From: Bradyrhizobium jicamae
GTDB lineage: Bacteria; Pseudomonadota; Alphaproteobacteria; Rhizobiales; Xanthobacteraceae
Reading direction: 5' to 3'
DNA length: 64,000 nucleotides
Assembly (NCBI RefSeq): GCF_018130695.1
Contig: NZ_JAFCJX010000002.1
Location: forward strand, 248,001 to 312,000
The notes beneath the pieces were generated by a model. It searched no databases and was not told the origin of the DNA. It worked only from the letters and a program-made list of their open reading frames with translations. Of this stretch, positions 17,681-26,372 are shown in pieces; within the stretch, counting starts at the first letter, position 1; each line of letters opens with the position of its first letter. Both the position numbers and the translations under genes were made by a program.

Positions 17681-17802
17681 GTAGGGTGGGCAAAGCGCCT
17701 TGTCCGTCGTACCTCACCACGAGCGAAGGCGGAAGCGTGCCCACCATCGCGAGCACGCCGTAGATGGTGGGCACGTCGCTTGCGCTCCTTTGCCTACCCT
17801 AC
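17681..17802. repeat. cruciform-like palindromic repeat of the GTAGGG family, copy 2
   Basis: The outer arms GTAGGGTGGGCAAAG (17681-17695) and CTTTGCCTACCCTAC (17788-17802) differ at one position. The inner perfect arms are CGTGCCCACCATC (17736-17748) and GATGGTGGGCACG (17763-17775). The copy at 54592-54678 has the same outer and inner arms. It occupies most of the gap between the racemase-like gene and the binding-protein gene. Confidence 0.9.
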
Positions 17803-17819
17803 GCTTTTCGCGAACGTCC

Positions 17820-18830
17820 TTACTTGAACGGAATCGCGTACATCAGGCCACCCTTGCTCCAGGTGCCGTTGAGGCCGCGCTCGAGCTTGAGCGGGCTCGT
17901 CTTGCCGACGTTGCGCTCGAAGATCTCGCCGTAATTGCCGCCGGCCTTGATCGCGCCGACCAGCCATTTGTTGTCGAGGCCGAGCCGCGAGCCGAGATCG
18001 CCGGAGGCGCCGAGCAGGCGCTGGATCGCGGGTGTCTGCGACTTCGCCATTTCGTCGACATTGGCTTGCGTCACGCCGAGCTCTTCGGCCTCGACCAGGC
18101 CGTAATGCAGCCAGGTGATGATGTCGCTCCAGACCTCATCGCCGTTGCGGGTGAACGGGCCGAGCGGCTCCTTGCTGATGGTCTGCGGCAGCACGACATA
18201 GTCGTCGGCCTTGGGAGCTGCGGTCGCGACCGCGCCGGCGAGCGCGGAGGCGTCCTGGGTCATGGCATCGCAGCGGCCGCCGAAAAAGGTCTGGTACATG
18301 GTGTCGACGCGGTCGAACACCAGCGGCTTCCAGTCGATGCCGTTGGCGCGGCCGTAATCGCCGAGCGTCACCTCATGCGTGGTGCCCTGGGCGACGCAGA
18401 CGGTCGCGCCCTTCAGCTCCTTGATGTCCTTGACGCCGATGTCCTTCTTCACCACAAAACCCTGGCCGTCGTAGAAATTGACCGGTCCCTGCCGCAACCC
18501 CTGCGTGGTGCCGCGAAGGAAAGTCTGGGTCGAGTTGCGGTAGAGCACGTCGATCTCGCCGGACTGCAGCGCCGTGAACCGGTTCTGCGCGGTCAGTGCG
18601 ACGTAACGCACCTTGTTGGGATCGCCGAGCACGCCGGCGGCGAGCGCGCGGCAATAGTCGACGTCGAGACCCTTGTAATTGCCCTGCGAGTCCGGTGCCG
18701 AGAAGCCGGCAAAACCGGCGCTGACGCCGCATATCAGCGTGCCCCGCTGCTTGACCGTGTCGAGCGTCGCTGCGCCTGCGGTTGCCACGCCTGCGACAAG
18801 CAAGGTTGCAGTCAGTATTCCCCTGTACAT
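17820..18830 (-). CDS. aapJ: general L-amino acid ABC transporter, periplasmic binding protein
   Basis: This 336-aa exported protein has a signal peptide (MYRGILTATLLVAGVATAGA) and then the AapJ/BztA-type sequence LDTVKQRGTLICGVSAGFAGFSAPD. The length matches AapJ (about 340 aa). It captures amino acids in the periplasm and hands them to the permeases. ATG 18830 has AGGAG about nine bases upstream. It lies 13 bases downstream of the aminotransferase on the minus strand, while the two permease genes are on the plus strand beyond the RpiR regulator. This is a rearranged form of the usual aapJQMP order. Confidence 0.87.
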   Translation of the reverse strand: MYRGILTATLLVAGVATAGAATLDTVKQRGTLICGVSAGFAGFSAPDSQGNYKGLDVDYCRALAAGVLGDPNKVRYVALTAQNRFTALQSGEIDVLYRNSTQTFLRGTTQGLRQGPVNFYDGQGFVVKKDIGVKDIKELKGATVCVAQGTTHEVTLGDYGRANGIDWKPLVFDRVDTMYQTFFGGRCDAMTQDASALAGAVATAAPKADDYVVLPQTISKEPLGPFTRNGDEVWSDIITWLHYGLVEAEELGVTQANVDEMAKSQTPAIQRLLGASGDLGSRLGLDNKWLVGAIKAGGNYGEIFERNVGKTSPLKLERGLNGTWSKGGLMYAIPFK

Positions 18831-18843
18831 TTGCACTCCTCCT

Positions 18844-20193
18844 CTAGTGACCAACACTCTTCAACGCATTGTCGACGGCTGCCCCCAGCCGCTCGACGAT
18901 CATGTCGATATGCTCCGCTGTCGAAATGTAGGGCGGCGCCAGCAGCACATGGTCGCCGCTCTGACCGTCGGCGGTGCCGCCCGACGGATAACAGCCGAGG
19001 CCGCCGGCGAAGGCCGCGGCCTTGATGCGCTGATGCAGCTTCAGCTTGGGATCGAACGGCTGCCGCTTGCTGCGGTCGGCGACCAGTTCGATCGCCCAGA
19101 ACAGGCCGCGGCCCCTGATGTCGCCGACATGGCGGTGATTGCCGAAGCGTTCGACGAGGCGCTGCTCAAGCTGCTTGCCGCGCTCCTTGACCTGGTCGAG
19201 CAGCTTTTCCTCGCTGATGACCTTCTGCACTTCGAGCGCGGCGGCGCAGGCGAGGGGATGGGCCAGATAGGTGTGGCCGTGCTGGAACGCGCCGGAGCCG
19301 CTCCGCACGGTGTCGACGATGGTGGCGCTTGCGAGCATCGCGCCGATCGGCTGATAGCCGCCGCCGAGACCCTTGGCGATCGCCTGGATGTCGGGCGCGA
19401 TGCCTTCCTGCTCCCACGCATGCAGCGTGCCGGTGCGGCCCATGCCGCACATGACCTCGTCGAGGATCAGCAGCGCGCCGTGGCGGGTGCAGATCTCGCG
19501 CACCGCCTTGAAGTAGCCTTCCGGCGGCGGCACGCAGCCGGCGGTGGCGCCGACCACGGGCTCGGCGATGAAGGCTGCGACCGTATCGGGGCCGAGCCGC
19601 TGGAATTCAGCTTCGAGTTCGACAGCGAGGCGGGCGACAAAGCCGGAGTCCGATTCATCGTCGCGCTTCTCGTGATAGGCAAAGGCCGGCGTGACATGGC
19701 TGAACGATGGCGACAGCAGCGGCGCATAGGGCTCGCGGCGCCAGGCATTGCCGCCGGCCGACAGTGCGCCCAGCGTGTTGCCGTGATAGCTCTGGCGGCG
19801 CGCGATGAAGCGGGCGCGCTTCGGCTCGCCGCGCTCGATGTGATATTGCCGCGCCAGCTTGATCGAGGCCTCGATCGCCTCCGAGCCACCGCTGACGAAA
19901 TAGGCGTAGGCCAATCCGCCCGGCTCGTGGCCGACCAGACGCTCGGCGAGTTCTTCGGCCGGTGCGGAGGAGAAGAAGCTGGTGTGCGCATAGGCGAGCG
20001 TCGAGGCCTGCTTGGCGATCGCGCCGAGGATGCGCGGATGCTGATGGCCAAGGCAGGACACCGCGGCGCCGCCGGAGGAATCCAGGATGCGGCGGCCGTC
20101 CTCCGCGATCAGCCAGACGCCTTCACCGCCGATCGCTTTCGGCGGCGTCTCGCGCAGGCTGCGGTGCATCACGCGGCTCTTGGGGGCGCCCAT
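18844..20193 (-). CDS. class III PLP-dependent aminotransferase
   Basis: This 449-aa fold-type I enzyme has the class III features: SGGSEAIEASIKLAR around 101-115, SYHGNT near 135-140, LILDEVMCGMGRTG around 242-255 (Asp245 binds the PLP ring nitrogen) and the Schiff-base lysine K274 in AIAKGLGGGY. Relatives use omega-amino acids, polyamines or beta-alanine as amino donor with pyruvate or 2-oxoglutarate. It lies between the binding protein and the RpiR regulator, with gaps of 13 and 5 bases, so the three are one operon. The transported substrate may feed this enzyme; which one is not visible. Confidence 0.88.
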   Translation of the reverse strand: MGAPKSRVMHRSLRETPPKAIGGEGVWLIAEDGRRILDSSGGAAVSCLGHQHPRILGAIAKQASTLAYAHTSFFSSAPAEELAERLVGHEPGGLAYAYFVSGGSEAIEASIKLARQYHIERGEPKRARFIARRQSYHGNTLGALSAGGNAWRREPYAPLLSPSFSHVTPAFAYHEKRDDESDSGFVARLAVELEAEFQRLGPDTVAAFIAEPVVGATAGCVPPPEGYFKAVREICTRHGALLILDEVMCGMGRTGTLHAWEQEGIAPDIQAIAKGLGGGYQPIGAMLASATIVDTVRSGSGAFQHGHTYLAHPLACAAALEVQKVISEEKLLDQVKERGKQLEQRLVERFGNHRHVGDIRGRGLFWAIELVADRSKRQPFDPKLKLHQRIKAAAFAGGLGCYPSGGTADGQSGDHVLLAPPYISTAEHIDMIVERLGAAVDNALKSVGH

Positions 20194-20198
20194 GATAC

Positions 20199-21086
20199 CT
20201 ATCCTTTCTCGGCAAAATATTGCGACATCTCGGCAAGCCGGTCTTCGGTCTGTTCCAGCTTGCGCTTGGCGGCCGCGCCACCCAGCGTGAAGGTGACGGC
20301 GGCCAGCGACTGCGCGATCGCTATCGCGCCGGTGAGGCTCGGGAAGAAGCCGGGCGAGGTCGCGGCTTCATACAGCAGCAAATGATCGGCGCCCTCGGCC
20401 ATCGGCGCGCTGATCGTATCGGCGATGGCGATCAGCGTGGCGCGGGCATGATGTGCGGCGCGGGCCGACAGCACGCTCGCGGTGGAGTAGGGCGCAAAGC
20501 CGATCACCACGACGGCATCGCCAGCGCGGAACGCGCCATGGTCGAGATCGTCGGGACCGGCGCCGCCGACCAGTTGCACCGCATCGGGACGGAACAGGCG
20601 AAGCTGGTAGTTCAGGAGCTCCGCGACGCTGCGGCAGCTGCGAAAGCCGGCGATCCAGATCCTATCCGCGCTGTGCAGCACGCGCGCGGCATCTGCGATT
20701 GCAGTGGACGAGATGCGGCCAAGGCCGGCGGCTTCCGCCTCCAGCTTCTCGTTGATCAGCGTGACATCGGCATTCGGCCCGGCGCGGCGGCCCTTGGTGC
20801 GGGCGGAGAAAGGCGAGGCCTGCGTCGGCCGGCGCGCTTCGGTGAGTGCGGCGCGCAATTCGTCCCAGCCGGAATAGCCGATCGCCTTGGCAAGACGGGT
20901 GAAGGCGGCGGGATCGGCGCCGGCGACCGCCGCGAGCTCGCGCATCGAGCGGGTGGTCGCGTCGTAGTCATTGGCTGCGACAAATCGGCCAACCTCCTGC
21001 AAGCGCATCGGCAGCGACGGCAATGCGCTGCACAATTCGCCGAGCGGCGATCGATTGGGCGATGGTTTCGGCTCAGCCTGGGCCAT
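20199..21086 (-). CDS. MurR/RpiR family transcriptional regulator
   Basis: This 295-aa protein has an N-terminal RpiR helix-turn-helix (about 25-95; REVGRF-like start, then MRELAAVAGADPAAFTRLAKAIGYSGWDEL) and a C-terminal SIS sugar-isomerase-like domain (about 130-270, with ADRIWIAGFRSCRSVAELL). RpiR proteins bind phosphosugars or other metabolites and repress adjacent catabolic genes. The ATG at 21086 lies five bases from a perfect inverted repeat and lacks a visible Shine-Dalgarno, so the transcript may be leaderless or the start may differ. It heads the minus-strand operon with the aminotransferase and binding protein. Confidence 0.87.
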   Translation of the reverse strand: MAQAEPKPSPNRSPLGELCSALPSLPMRLQEVGRFVAANDYDATTRSMRELAAVAGADPAAFTRLAKAIGYSGWDELRAALTEARRPTQASPFSARTKGRRAGPNADVTLINEKLEAEAAGLGRISSTAIADAARVLHSADRIWIAGFRSCRSVAELLNYQLRLFRPDAVQLVGGAGPDDLDHGAFRAGDAVVVIGFAPYSTASVLSARAAHHARATLIAIADTISAPMAEGADHLLLYEAATSPGFFPSLTGAIAIAQSLAAVTFTLGGAAAKRKLEQTEDRLAEMSQYFAEKG

Positions 21087-21090
21087 GAAA

Positions 21091-21127
21091 CATATGTTGC
21101 ATGAATCCGTATTTGGTGCAACATATG
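21091..21127. promoter_or_regulatory. perfect 11-bp inverted repeat, candidate RpiR operator
   Basis: CATATGTTGCA (21091-21101) and TGCAACATATG (21117-21127) are exact complements separated by 15 bases. The site lies between the divergent RpiR regulator (start 21086) and the permease gene (start 21180), close to the regulator start. It would let one repressor control both directions. Binding is inferred. Confidence 0.65.
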
Positions 21128-21179
21128 AAACGCGCACGCCGCGCATGGCAGACGATCGCTTTCACGGGGGATACTGCGT

Positions 21180-22367
21180 GTGACGAGTTCGACGCCGAAA
21201 CGTCCGCCCCAACGTCCCTGGCGCCTGTCGCTCGACGATCCGCGCGTCGCCGGCATCTTCTGGCAGATCGTGGTGGTCGGCATTGCGGTCGCGATCGTTG
21301 CCTGGCTGGGGTGGAACGCCGCCCACAATCTCTCGGCCCGCCGCATCTCCACCGGCTTCGCGTTCCTCGGCCGCGAGGCCGGCATGCCGATCGCCGACAG
21401 CTGGATCGATTACAACCCGAAGAACACCTATCTGCGCGCCTTCATCGTCGGCATCGTCAACACGCTGCGCGTCGCCGTGATCGGCATCGTGCTCGCGACC
21501 GTGCTCGGCACGTTGATGGGCATTGCGCGGCTGTCGTCGAACTGGCTGCTGTCGCGGTTTGCCGCCGTCTATGTCGAAGTGCTGCGCGACCTGCCGCTGC
21601 TGCTGCAGCTGCTGTTCTGGTACGTGCTGATGCAGGGGCTGCCAGCAGCGCGCCAGGCCTGGAGGCCGATCGAGGGCGTGTTCCTGTCGAACCGCGGCCT
21701 GATCATCCCGTCGATCCCGTTCGGTGACGCGAATTGGTGGGTGCTGCTCGCGCTGATCATTGGTCTCGCCGTGTTCTATGTCGTGCGGCGGCGGTTGATC
21801 GCGCAGCAGATGCTGGACGGCAGGCCGCGGCCGGCGTGGCCCTATGCGCTGGGCCTCGTGATCGCACTGCCGGTGGTCGTCTCGATCATCGCAGGCGCGC
21901 GCTGGAGCATCGCGCTGCCGGAGCTGCGCGGCTTCAACTTCGTCGGCGGGTGGACGCTGGCACCGGAATATTTCGCGCTATTGATCGCGCTCGTCACCTA
22001 CACCTCGGCCTTCATCGCCGAGATCGTGCGCAGCGGCATCCAGGCGGTGCCGAAGGGGCAATCGGAAGCTGCCAAGGCGCTGGGGTTGAAGCGCGGCTTC
22101 GTGCTCCGGCACATCGTGCTGCCGCAGGCGCTGCGCGTCATCATCCCACCGATGACCAGCCAGTATCTGAACCTGACCAAGAACTCCTCGCTCGCTGTCG
22201 CGGTCGGCTATCAGGACATCGTCTCGGTCGCCAACACGACGTTGAACCAGACCGGGCAGGCGATCGAGGCGATTGCGCTGATCATGCTGGTGTTCCTCAC
22301 CATCAGCCTCGGCATCAGTTTCTTCATGAACTGGTACAATGCGCGGATCGCGCTGGTGGAGCGCTGA
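21180..22367 (+). CDS. aapQ: amino acid ABC transporter permease (AapQ-like)
   Basis: This 395-aa inner-membrane protein has about eight hydrophobic segments and the long N-terminal form typical of AapQ/BztB permeases. The C-terminal half carries the EAA loop that contacts the ATPase (QAVPKGQSEAAKALGLKRGF). It begins at GTG 21180, with a GGGGG run about nine bases upstream. The next permease gene starts two bases after its stop. It forms the membrane channel with the second permease. Confidence 0.88.
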   Translation: MTSSTPKRPPQRPWRLSLDDPRVAGIFWQIVVVGIAVAIVAWLGWNAAHNLSARRISTGFAFLGREAGMPIADSWIDYNPKNTYLRAFIVGIVNTLRVAVIGIVLATVLGTLMGIARLSSNWLLSRFAAVYVEVLRDLPLLLQLLFWYVLMQGLPAARQAWRPIEGVFLSNRGLIIPSIPFGDANWWVLLALIIGLAVFYVVRRRLIAQQMLDGRPRPAWPYALGLVIALPVVVSIIAGARWSIALPELRGFNFVGGWTLAPEYFALLIALVTYTSAFIAEIVRSGIQAVPKGQSEAAKALGLKRGFVLRHIVLPQALRVIIPPMTSQYLNLTKNSSLAVAVGYQDIVSVANTTLNQTGQAIEAIALIMLVFLTISLGISFFMNWYNARIALVER

Positions 22368-22368
22368 C

Positions 22369-23487
22369 ATGACCTCCATCGCCCACACGCCCGAAGATCC
22401 GCTGCCCCTGGGCCGGCCGCGCGCCAGGCGCACGCTCGGCGGCATGATCGTCGCCTGGCTGCGCGTCAATCTGTTCGCGACGGTCCCCTCGGGCATCATC
22501 ACCCTGCTGATGCTGTTCGTGCTCGGCAAGGCCGCTATCGGCCTGTGGCAATGGGGTTTTGCCAACGCGGTGTGGTTCACGTCAGGCAATGACAGCGCCG
22601 CCTGCCGCGCCGTGCGCGGGATCGGCGCCTGCTGGGCGGTGATCCCGGAAAAGTACCGCTTCATCCTGTTCGGCACCTATCCATTCGCTGAGCAATGGCG
22701 GCCGGCGCTGGCGGTTCTGATCTTCATCGCGCTGTTCGTCGTCTCCAGCCGCCGCAGTTTCTGGCGCAAGGAGCTGGTGCTGCTCTGGGCCGTGTCGCTG
22801 TTCGTGATTGGCCTTCTGATGTGGGGCGGCCTGTTCGGCATGTCCTACGTCTCGCAGGACCGCTGGGGCGGACTGCCGGTGACGCTGATCCTGGCGACCT
22901 TCGGGCTCGCCTTTGGTTTCCCGCTCGGCATTCTCGTCGCGCTCGGCCGCCGCTCGAAATTGCCGGCGATCCGCTCGCTCTGCGTGCTCTATGTCGAACT
23001 GATCCGCGGCGTGCCGCTGATCAGCCTTCTGTTCATGGCGAGCGTGATGTTCCCGCTGTTCATGCCCGATGGCGTCAATATCGACAAGCTGTTGCGTGCG
23101 CAGATTGCCTTCATCCTCTATGCCGGCGCCTATCTCGCCGAAGTCGTGCGCGGCGGCCTGCAGGCGGTGCCGCGCGGGCAATATGAGGCCGCCGACGCGC
23201 TCGGCCTGTCCTACTGGAAGAAGAACGTGCTGATCGTGCTGCCGCAGGCGATCCGCCACGTCATCCCGCCCTTGGTCAATACCTTCATCGCCTTCTTCAA
23301 GGACACCAGCCTGGTCCTGATCATCGGCATCTTCGACCTGCTGACGACGGCAAAGACCGCGATCATCGATCCGGCCTGGCAGCAATTCAGTGTCGAGGTC
23401 TATGTCTTCGTCGGCGTGATCTACTTTGTGTTTTGCTTTGCGATGTCGCGCTACAGCCGCAGCCTCGAAGCGCAGGCGCCGCGGTGA
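22369..23487 (+). CDS. aapM: amino acid ABC transporter permease (AapM-like)
   Basis: This 372-aa permease pairs with the upstream one. It has the AapM-type N-terminus (LPLGRPRARRTLGG) and the EAA loop GGLQAVPRGQYEAADALGLS. Its ATG follows the previous stop by one base. No gene for the ATP-binding subunit (AapP) follows: the next feature is a palindromic repeat and then an unrelated oxidase. The ATPase must come from another locus if the system works. Confidence 0.88.
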   Translation: MTSIAHTPEDPLPLGRPRARRTLGGMIVAWLRVNLFATVPSGIITLLMLFVLGKAAIGLWQWGFANAVWFTSGNDSAACRAVRGIGACWAVIPEKYRFILFGTYPFAEQWRPALAVLIFIALFVVSSRRSFWRKELVLLWAVSLFVIGLLMWGGLFGMSYVSQDRWGGLPVTLILATFGLAFGFPLGILVALGRRSKLPAIRSLCVLYVELIRGVPLISLLFMASVMFPLFMPDGVNIDKLLRAQIAFILYAGAYLAEVVRGGLQAVPRGQYEAADALGLSYWKKNVLIVLPQAIRHVIPPLVNTFIAFFKDTSLVLIIGIFDLLTTAKTAIIDPAWQQFSVEVYVFVGVIYFVFCFAMSRYSRSLEAQAPR

Positions 23488-23496
23488 TTGCATTGT

Positions 23497-23575
23497 AGGA
23501 TGGGTGGAGCGCAGCGATACCCATCACTTTCGTGCCGCGTCGTGAGGTGATGGGTATCGCTGCGCTCCACCCGTC
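23497..23575. repeat. long perfect hairpin repeat
   Basis: A perfect 26-bp inverted repeat has arms at 23502-23527 and 23547-23572 with a 19-base loop. The left arm is preceded by TAGGAT, similar to the GTAGGG family. It follows the permease stop and may act as a transcript-end or stability structure, but no T-run follows directly. Confidence 0.9.
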
Positions 23576-23688
23576 CCTGCGGAATCTTTTTCATCAACAA
23601 AGCGTGTGACGCGGCTGCGCTTTCTTGACAGGCTTTGCGGTACAAGTTTCCCTGCAGCGGTTCATTTGAATCCTGGCTGGGACGGCAC

Positions 23689-25281
23689 GTGGACAACGAA
23701 CCAAATCTCAGACGGCGTGATCTGCTGGCGTTGATCGGCACGGTGGCCGGCTCGTCGGCGATGTATCACGCCATGACGAGCCTCGGTTTCGCGTCCGAGT
23801 CCGCCTACAGGGGGCCGGTCAAGCTCGAAGGGAATGCCAAGGGCGCCTCCGTGCTGATCCTCGGCGCGGGGCTCGCCGGCATGACCGCCGCGCTGGAACT
23901 GCGCAAGGCCGGCTACAAGGTCCAGATCCTCGAGTTCAACAGCCGCGCCGGCGGCCGCAACTGGACCATCCGCGGCGGCGATGTCGTCACCGAGCTCGGC
24001 GGCTTCAAGCAGAAGTGCGAGTTCGAGCAGGGGCTCTATATCAACCCCGGTCCGTGGCGAATTCCCTACCACCACCGCGCGCTGCTCGATTACTGCCGGC
24101 GGCTCAACGTGACGCTGGAGCCCTTCATCCAGCTCAACCACAATGCCTATCTGCATGCGGCACGCGCCTTCGACGGCAAGCCGCAGCGCATCCGCAGCGT
24201 CAAGGCCGATTTTCAGGGCGGTGTGTCTGAGCTGCTCGCCAGGGTCACGCAGCAGGGCAAGCTCGACGAGACCGTGTCGAAGGAGGATCAGGAGATCCTG
24301 CTGCAGTCGCTGCGCGCCTGGGGCGCGCTCGATCGCGACCACAAATACAATGCCAATCTGATCTCGGCCGAGTTCCGCGGTTATGCGCGCGATCCCGGCG
24401 GCGGGCTCACTGCCGATCCGCTGCCGAGCGAGCCGGTCGGCCTTTCCGAGATCTTGCGCTCGCGTCTGTGGCGCTATCTGCAAGCCTTTGCACGTTACAA
24501 TTTCCAGACCACGATGTTCCAGCCGGTCGGCGGCATGGACGCGATCGGCAAGGCTTTCGCGCGTGAAGTTGGCGAGGTCATTCGCTATAACGCCAGGGTG
24601 ACGCAGATCCAGCAGAACGGCTCTGGCGTCACCGTCAGCTATGTCGACGCGGCGAAACCATCGATCGTGCAGCAGGCCACCGCCGACTGGTGCATCTGCA
24701 CCATCCCGCTGTCGATCCTGAGCCAGTTGCCGCTCGACGTCTCCGGTCCGATGAAGAACGCGATCGAGGCGGTGCCCTATGCCGGCTCGGTGAAGATCGG
24801 CCTGCAGTTCAAGCGGCGGTTCTGGGAGGAGGACGAGGCGATCTATGGCGGCATCAGCTTTACCGATCTGCCGATCCGCCAGATCGCCTATCCGAATTAC
24901 GGCTTCAACCGCTCCGGCCGCGGCATCCTGCTCGGCGCCTATCTGTTCGAGGGTGCCAATTCCTATGAGTTCACCGCGATGTCGCCGGCCGAGCGGGTGG
25001 CGAGCGCGGTCGAGTTCGGCGCCATGATCCATCCGCAATACAAGCACGAGTTCGAGAACGGCGTCGCGGTTGCCTGGCACCGCGTGCCGTTCACGCTCGG
25101 CTGCAGCGGCGAGTGGAGCGATGCGGCGCGCACCCAGCATTACCGCAATCTCTGCCAGATCGACGGCCGCATCGTGCTGGCGGGCGAGCACGCCTCCGAC
25201 CTGCCGGCCTGGCAGGAGGGCGCGATCCTTTCTGCGCTGGACGCGATCGGGCGGCTGCATGAACGCGTGGTGAAGACATGA
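23689..25281 (+). CDS. Tat-exported flavin amine oxidase / dehydrogenase
   Basis: This protein of about 530 aa belongs to the flavin monoamine oxidase family. The Rossmann motif is at about 56-64 (VLILGAGLAG), followed by FNSRAGGRNWT where FAD binds. The C-terminal part has RIVLAGEHASDLPAWQEGAI, the usual FAD-contact end. The N-terminus reads LRRRDLLALIG and a hydrophobic stretch, a twin-arginine signal, so it is probably folded with FAD and exported. GTG 23689 is the likely start; the frame also contains an upstream TTG. The next gene, a cytochrome c, overlaps its stop. Family members oxidise amines or amino acids to imines. Substrate unknown. Confidence 0.82.
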   Translation: MDNEPNLRRRDLLALIGTVAGSSAMYHAMTSLGFASESAYRGPVKLEGNAKGASVLILGAGLAGMTAALELRKAGYKVQILEFNSRAGGRNWTIRGGDVVTELGGFKQKCEFEQGLYINPGPWRIPYHHRALLDYCRRLNVTLEPFIQLNHNAYLHAARAFDGKPQRIRSVKADFQGGVSELLARVTQQGKLDETVSKEDQEILLQSLRAWGALDRDHKYNANLISAEFRGYARDPGGGLTADPLPSEPVGLSEILRSRLWRYLQAFARYNFQTTMFQPVGGMDAIGKAFAREVGEVIRYNARVTQIQQNGSGVTVSYVDAAKPSIVQQATADWCICTIPLSILSQLPLDVSGPMKNAIEAVPYAGSVKIGLQFKRRFWEEDEAIYGGISFTDLPIRQIAYPNYGFNRSGRGILLGAYLFEGANSYEFTAMSPAERVASAVEFGAMIHPQYKHEFENGVAVAWHRVPFTLGCSGEWSDAARTQHYRNLCQIDGRIVLAGEHASDLPAWQEGAILSALDAIGRLHERVVKT

Positions 25282-25688
25282 TGACGACGGCGAAGACATC
25301 TGGTGTCGTCATGCTGGCCCTGCTGTCGACGACGGTGGCGCTCGCCGAGGACAACCCGGCGAGCAAACGCACCTTCAGCTCGGGCTATCGCTTCGTCGAG
25401 ATGACCGGGGAAGAGCTGTTCGCCAATGTCTGCCAGGGCTGCCACATGCCGGATGCGCTGGGCGCGAGCGGCGCCGGCACCTATCCGTCGCTCGCGGCCA
25501 ACAAGAATCTGGAATCGCCGGGCTATCCGATCGGACTGATCGTCAACGGCCGCCGCGGCATGCCGCCCTTCGGCGACATGATGACCGATGGTCAGGTCGC
25601 CGCCGTTGTGAATTATGTGCGGACGCATTTCGGCAACAATTTTACGGATGCCGTAACTGCCAGGGACGTGCAGGACGTCCGCCGCTAA
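25278..25688 (+). CDS. small periplasmic c-type cytochrome
   Basis: This 136-aa protein has a signal peptide (about 1-23), the haem attachment site CQGCH (C52, C55, H56) and a probable axial methionine M95 in GMPPFG. It is a single-haem class I cytochrome of the group that accepts electrons from periplasmic dehydrogenases. The ATG overlaps the amine oxidase stop by four bases (ATGATGA), so the two are tightly coupled. It is the natural electron acceptor for the upstream flavoenzyme. Confidence 0.85.
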   Translation: MMTTAKTSGVVMLALLSTTVALAEDNPASKRTFSSGYRFVEMTGEELFANVCQGCHMPDALGASGAGTYPSLAANKNLESPGYPIGLIVNGRRGMPPFGDMMTDGQVAAVVNYVRTHFGNNFTDAVTARDVQDVRR

Positions 25689-25694
25689 CACTTT

Positions 25695-25747
25695 TGTTTG
25701 AGCATGATCTTTTCGGAAAACCGCTTCACACTTTTCCGGATCATGCT
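25695..25747. repeat. palindromic repeat AGCATGATC...GATCATGCT, copy 1
   Basis: The arms AGCATGATC (25701-25709) and GATCATGCT (25739-25747) flank an A/T- and C-rich centre that contains CGGAAAA and TTTTCCG. An identical copy lies at 57050-57101, and a collapsed form at 51285-51300. It lies between the cytochrome and the RidA gene. Confidence 0.92.
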
Positions 25748-25768
25748 GTGCCATCAGGGGAGGGGACG

Positions 25769-26257
25769 ATGAAATCAGGACCGTTCGTGCTGGGTGTTGC
25801 GCTGTCGATGCTCGCAAGCGCGGCCAGCGCCGAGGTGATCCGGCATCCGATCCCGAACTCGACCTTCCCGATCGCGCAGGCCGTCACCGTAACGGCCGGC
25901 ACCACCACGGTCTATGTCAGCGGCCAGGTGCCGCCTGTCGTCAACAAGGATGCCGATCCGCAAGGGGTGGCCGCCTTTGGCGACGTCAAGACCCAGACCG
26001 TCGGCGTGCTCAACCGCATCAAGGCCATCCTGGAGGGCCAGGGCCTCGGCATGGGTGACGTCGTCAAGATGCAGGTGTTTTTGGTGCATACGCCGGCGGC
26101 GCCGATGGACTTCAAGGCCTTCATGGAAGGCTACACGCAGTTCTTCGGCGGCAGCCAGCCGAATTTGCCGACGCGTTCCGTGCTTGGCGTCGCCTCGCTC
26201 GCCAATCCCGGCTTCCTGGTCGAGATCGAGGTGATCGCGGCCAAGGACGCCAAATAG
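25769..26257 (+). CDS. exported RidA family protein (Rid/YjgF/UK114)
   Basis: This 162-aa protein has an N-terminal signal peptide (MKSGPFVLGVALSMLASAASA) and then a RidA fold: VTVTAGTTTVYVSGQVPP, TQTVGVLNRIKAILEGQG and the terminal FLVEIEVIAA strand. RidA enzymes hydrolyse reactive imines and enamines released by PLP or flavin enzymes; most are cytoplasmic, so the signal peptide is notable. A strong AGGGGAGGGG site precedes ATG 25769. It follows the amine oxidase and cytochrome genes after the repeat and fits as the periplasmic deaminase for their imine product. Confidence 0.85.
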   Translation: MKSGPFVLGVALSMLASAASAEVIRHPIPNSTFPIAQAVTVTAGTTTVYVSGQVPPVVNKDADPQGVAAFGDVKTQTVGVLNRIKAILEGQGLGMGDVVKMQVFLVHTPAAPMDFKAFMEGYTQFFGGSQPNLPTRSVLGVASLANPGFLVEIEVIAAKDAK

Positions 26258-26372
26258 CAGCGGCCAAATCGTCAGGGCTCCCGCGCGCAAAATCGGGGGC
26301 CCGGCGTCTTGCCAAAGCACGCGCCGCCTGTCTGAATTCGTCTCCCTTGGCCGCGATTTCGGAGAGAGCAAG

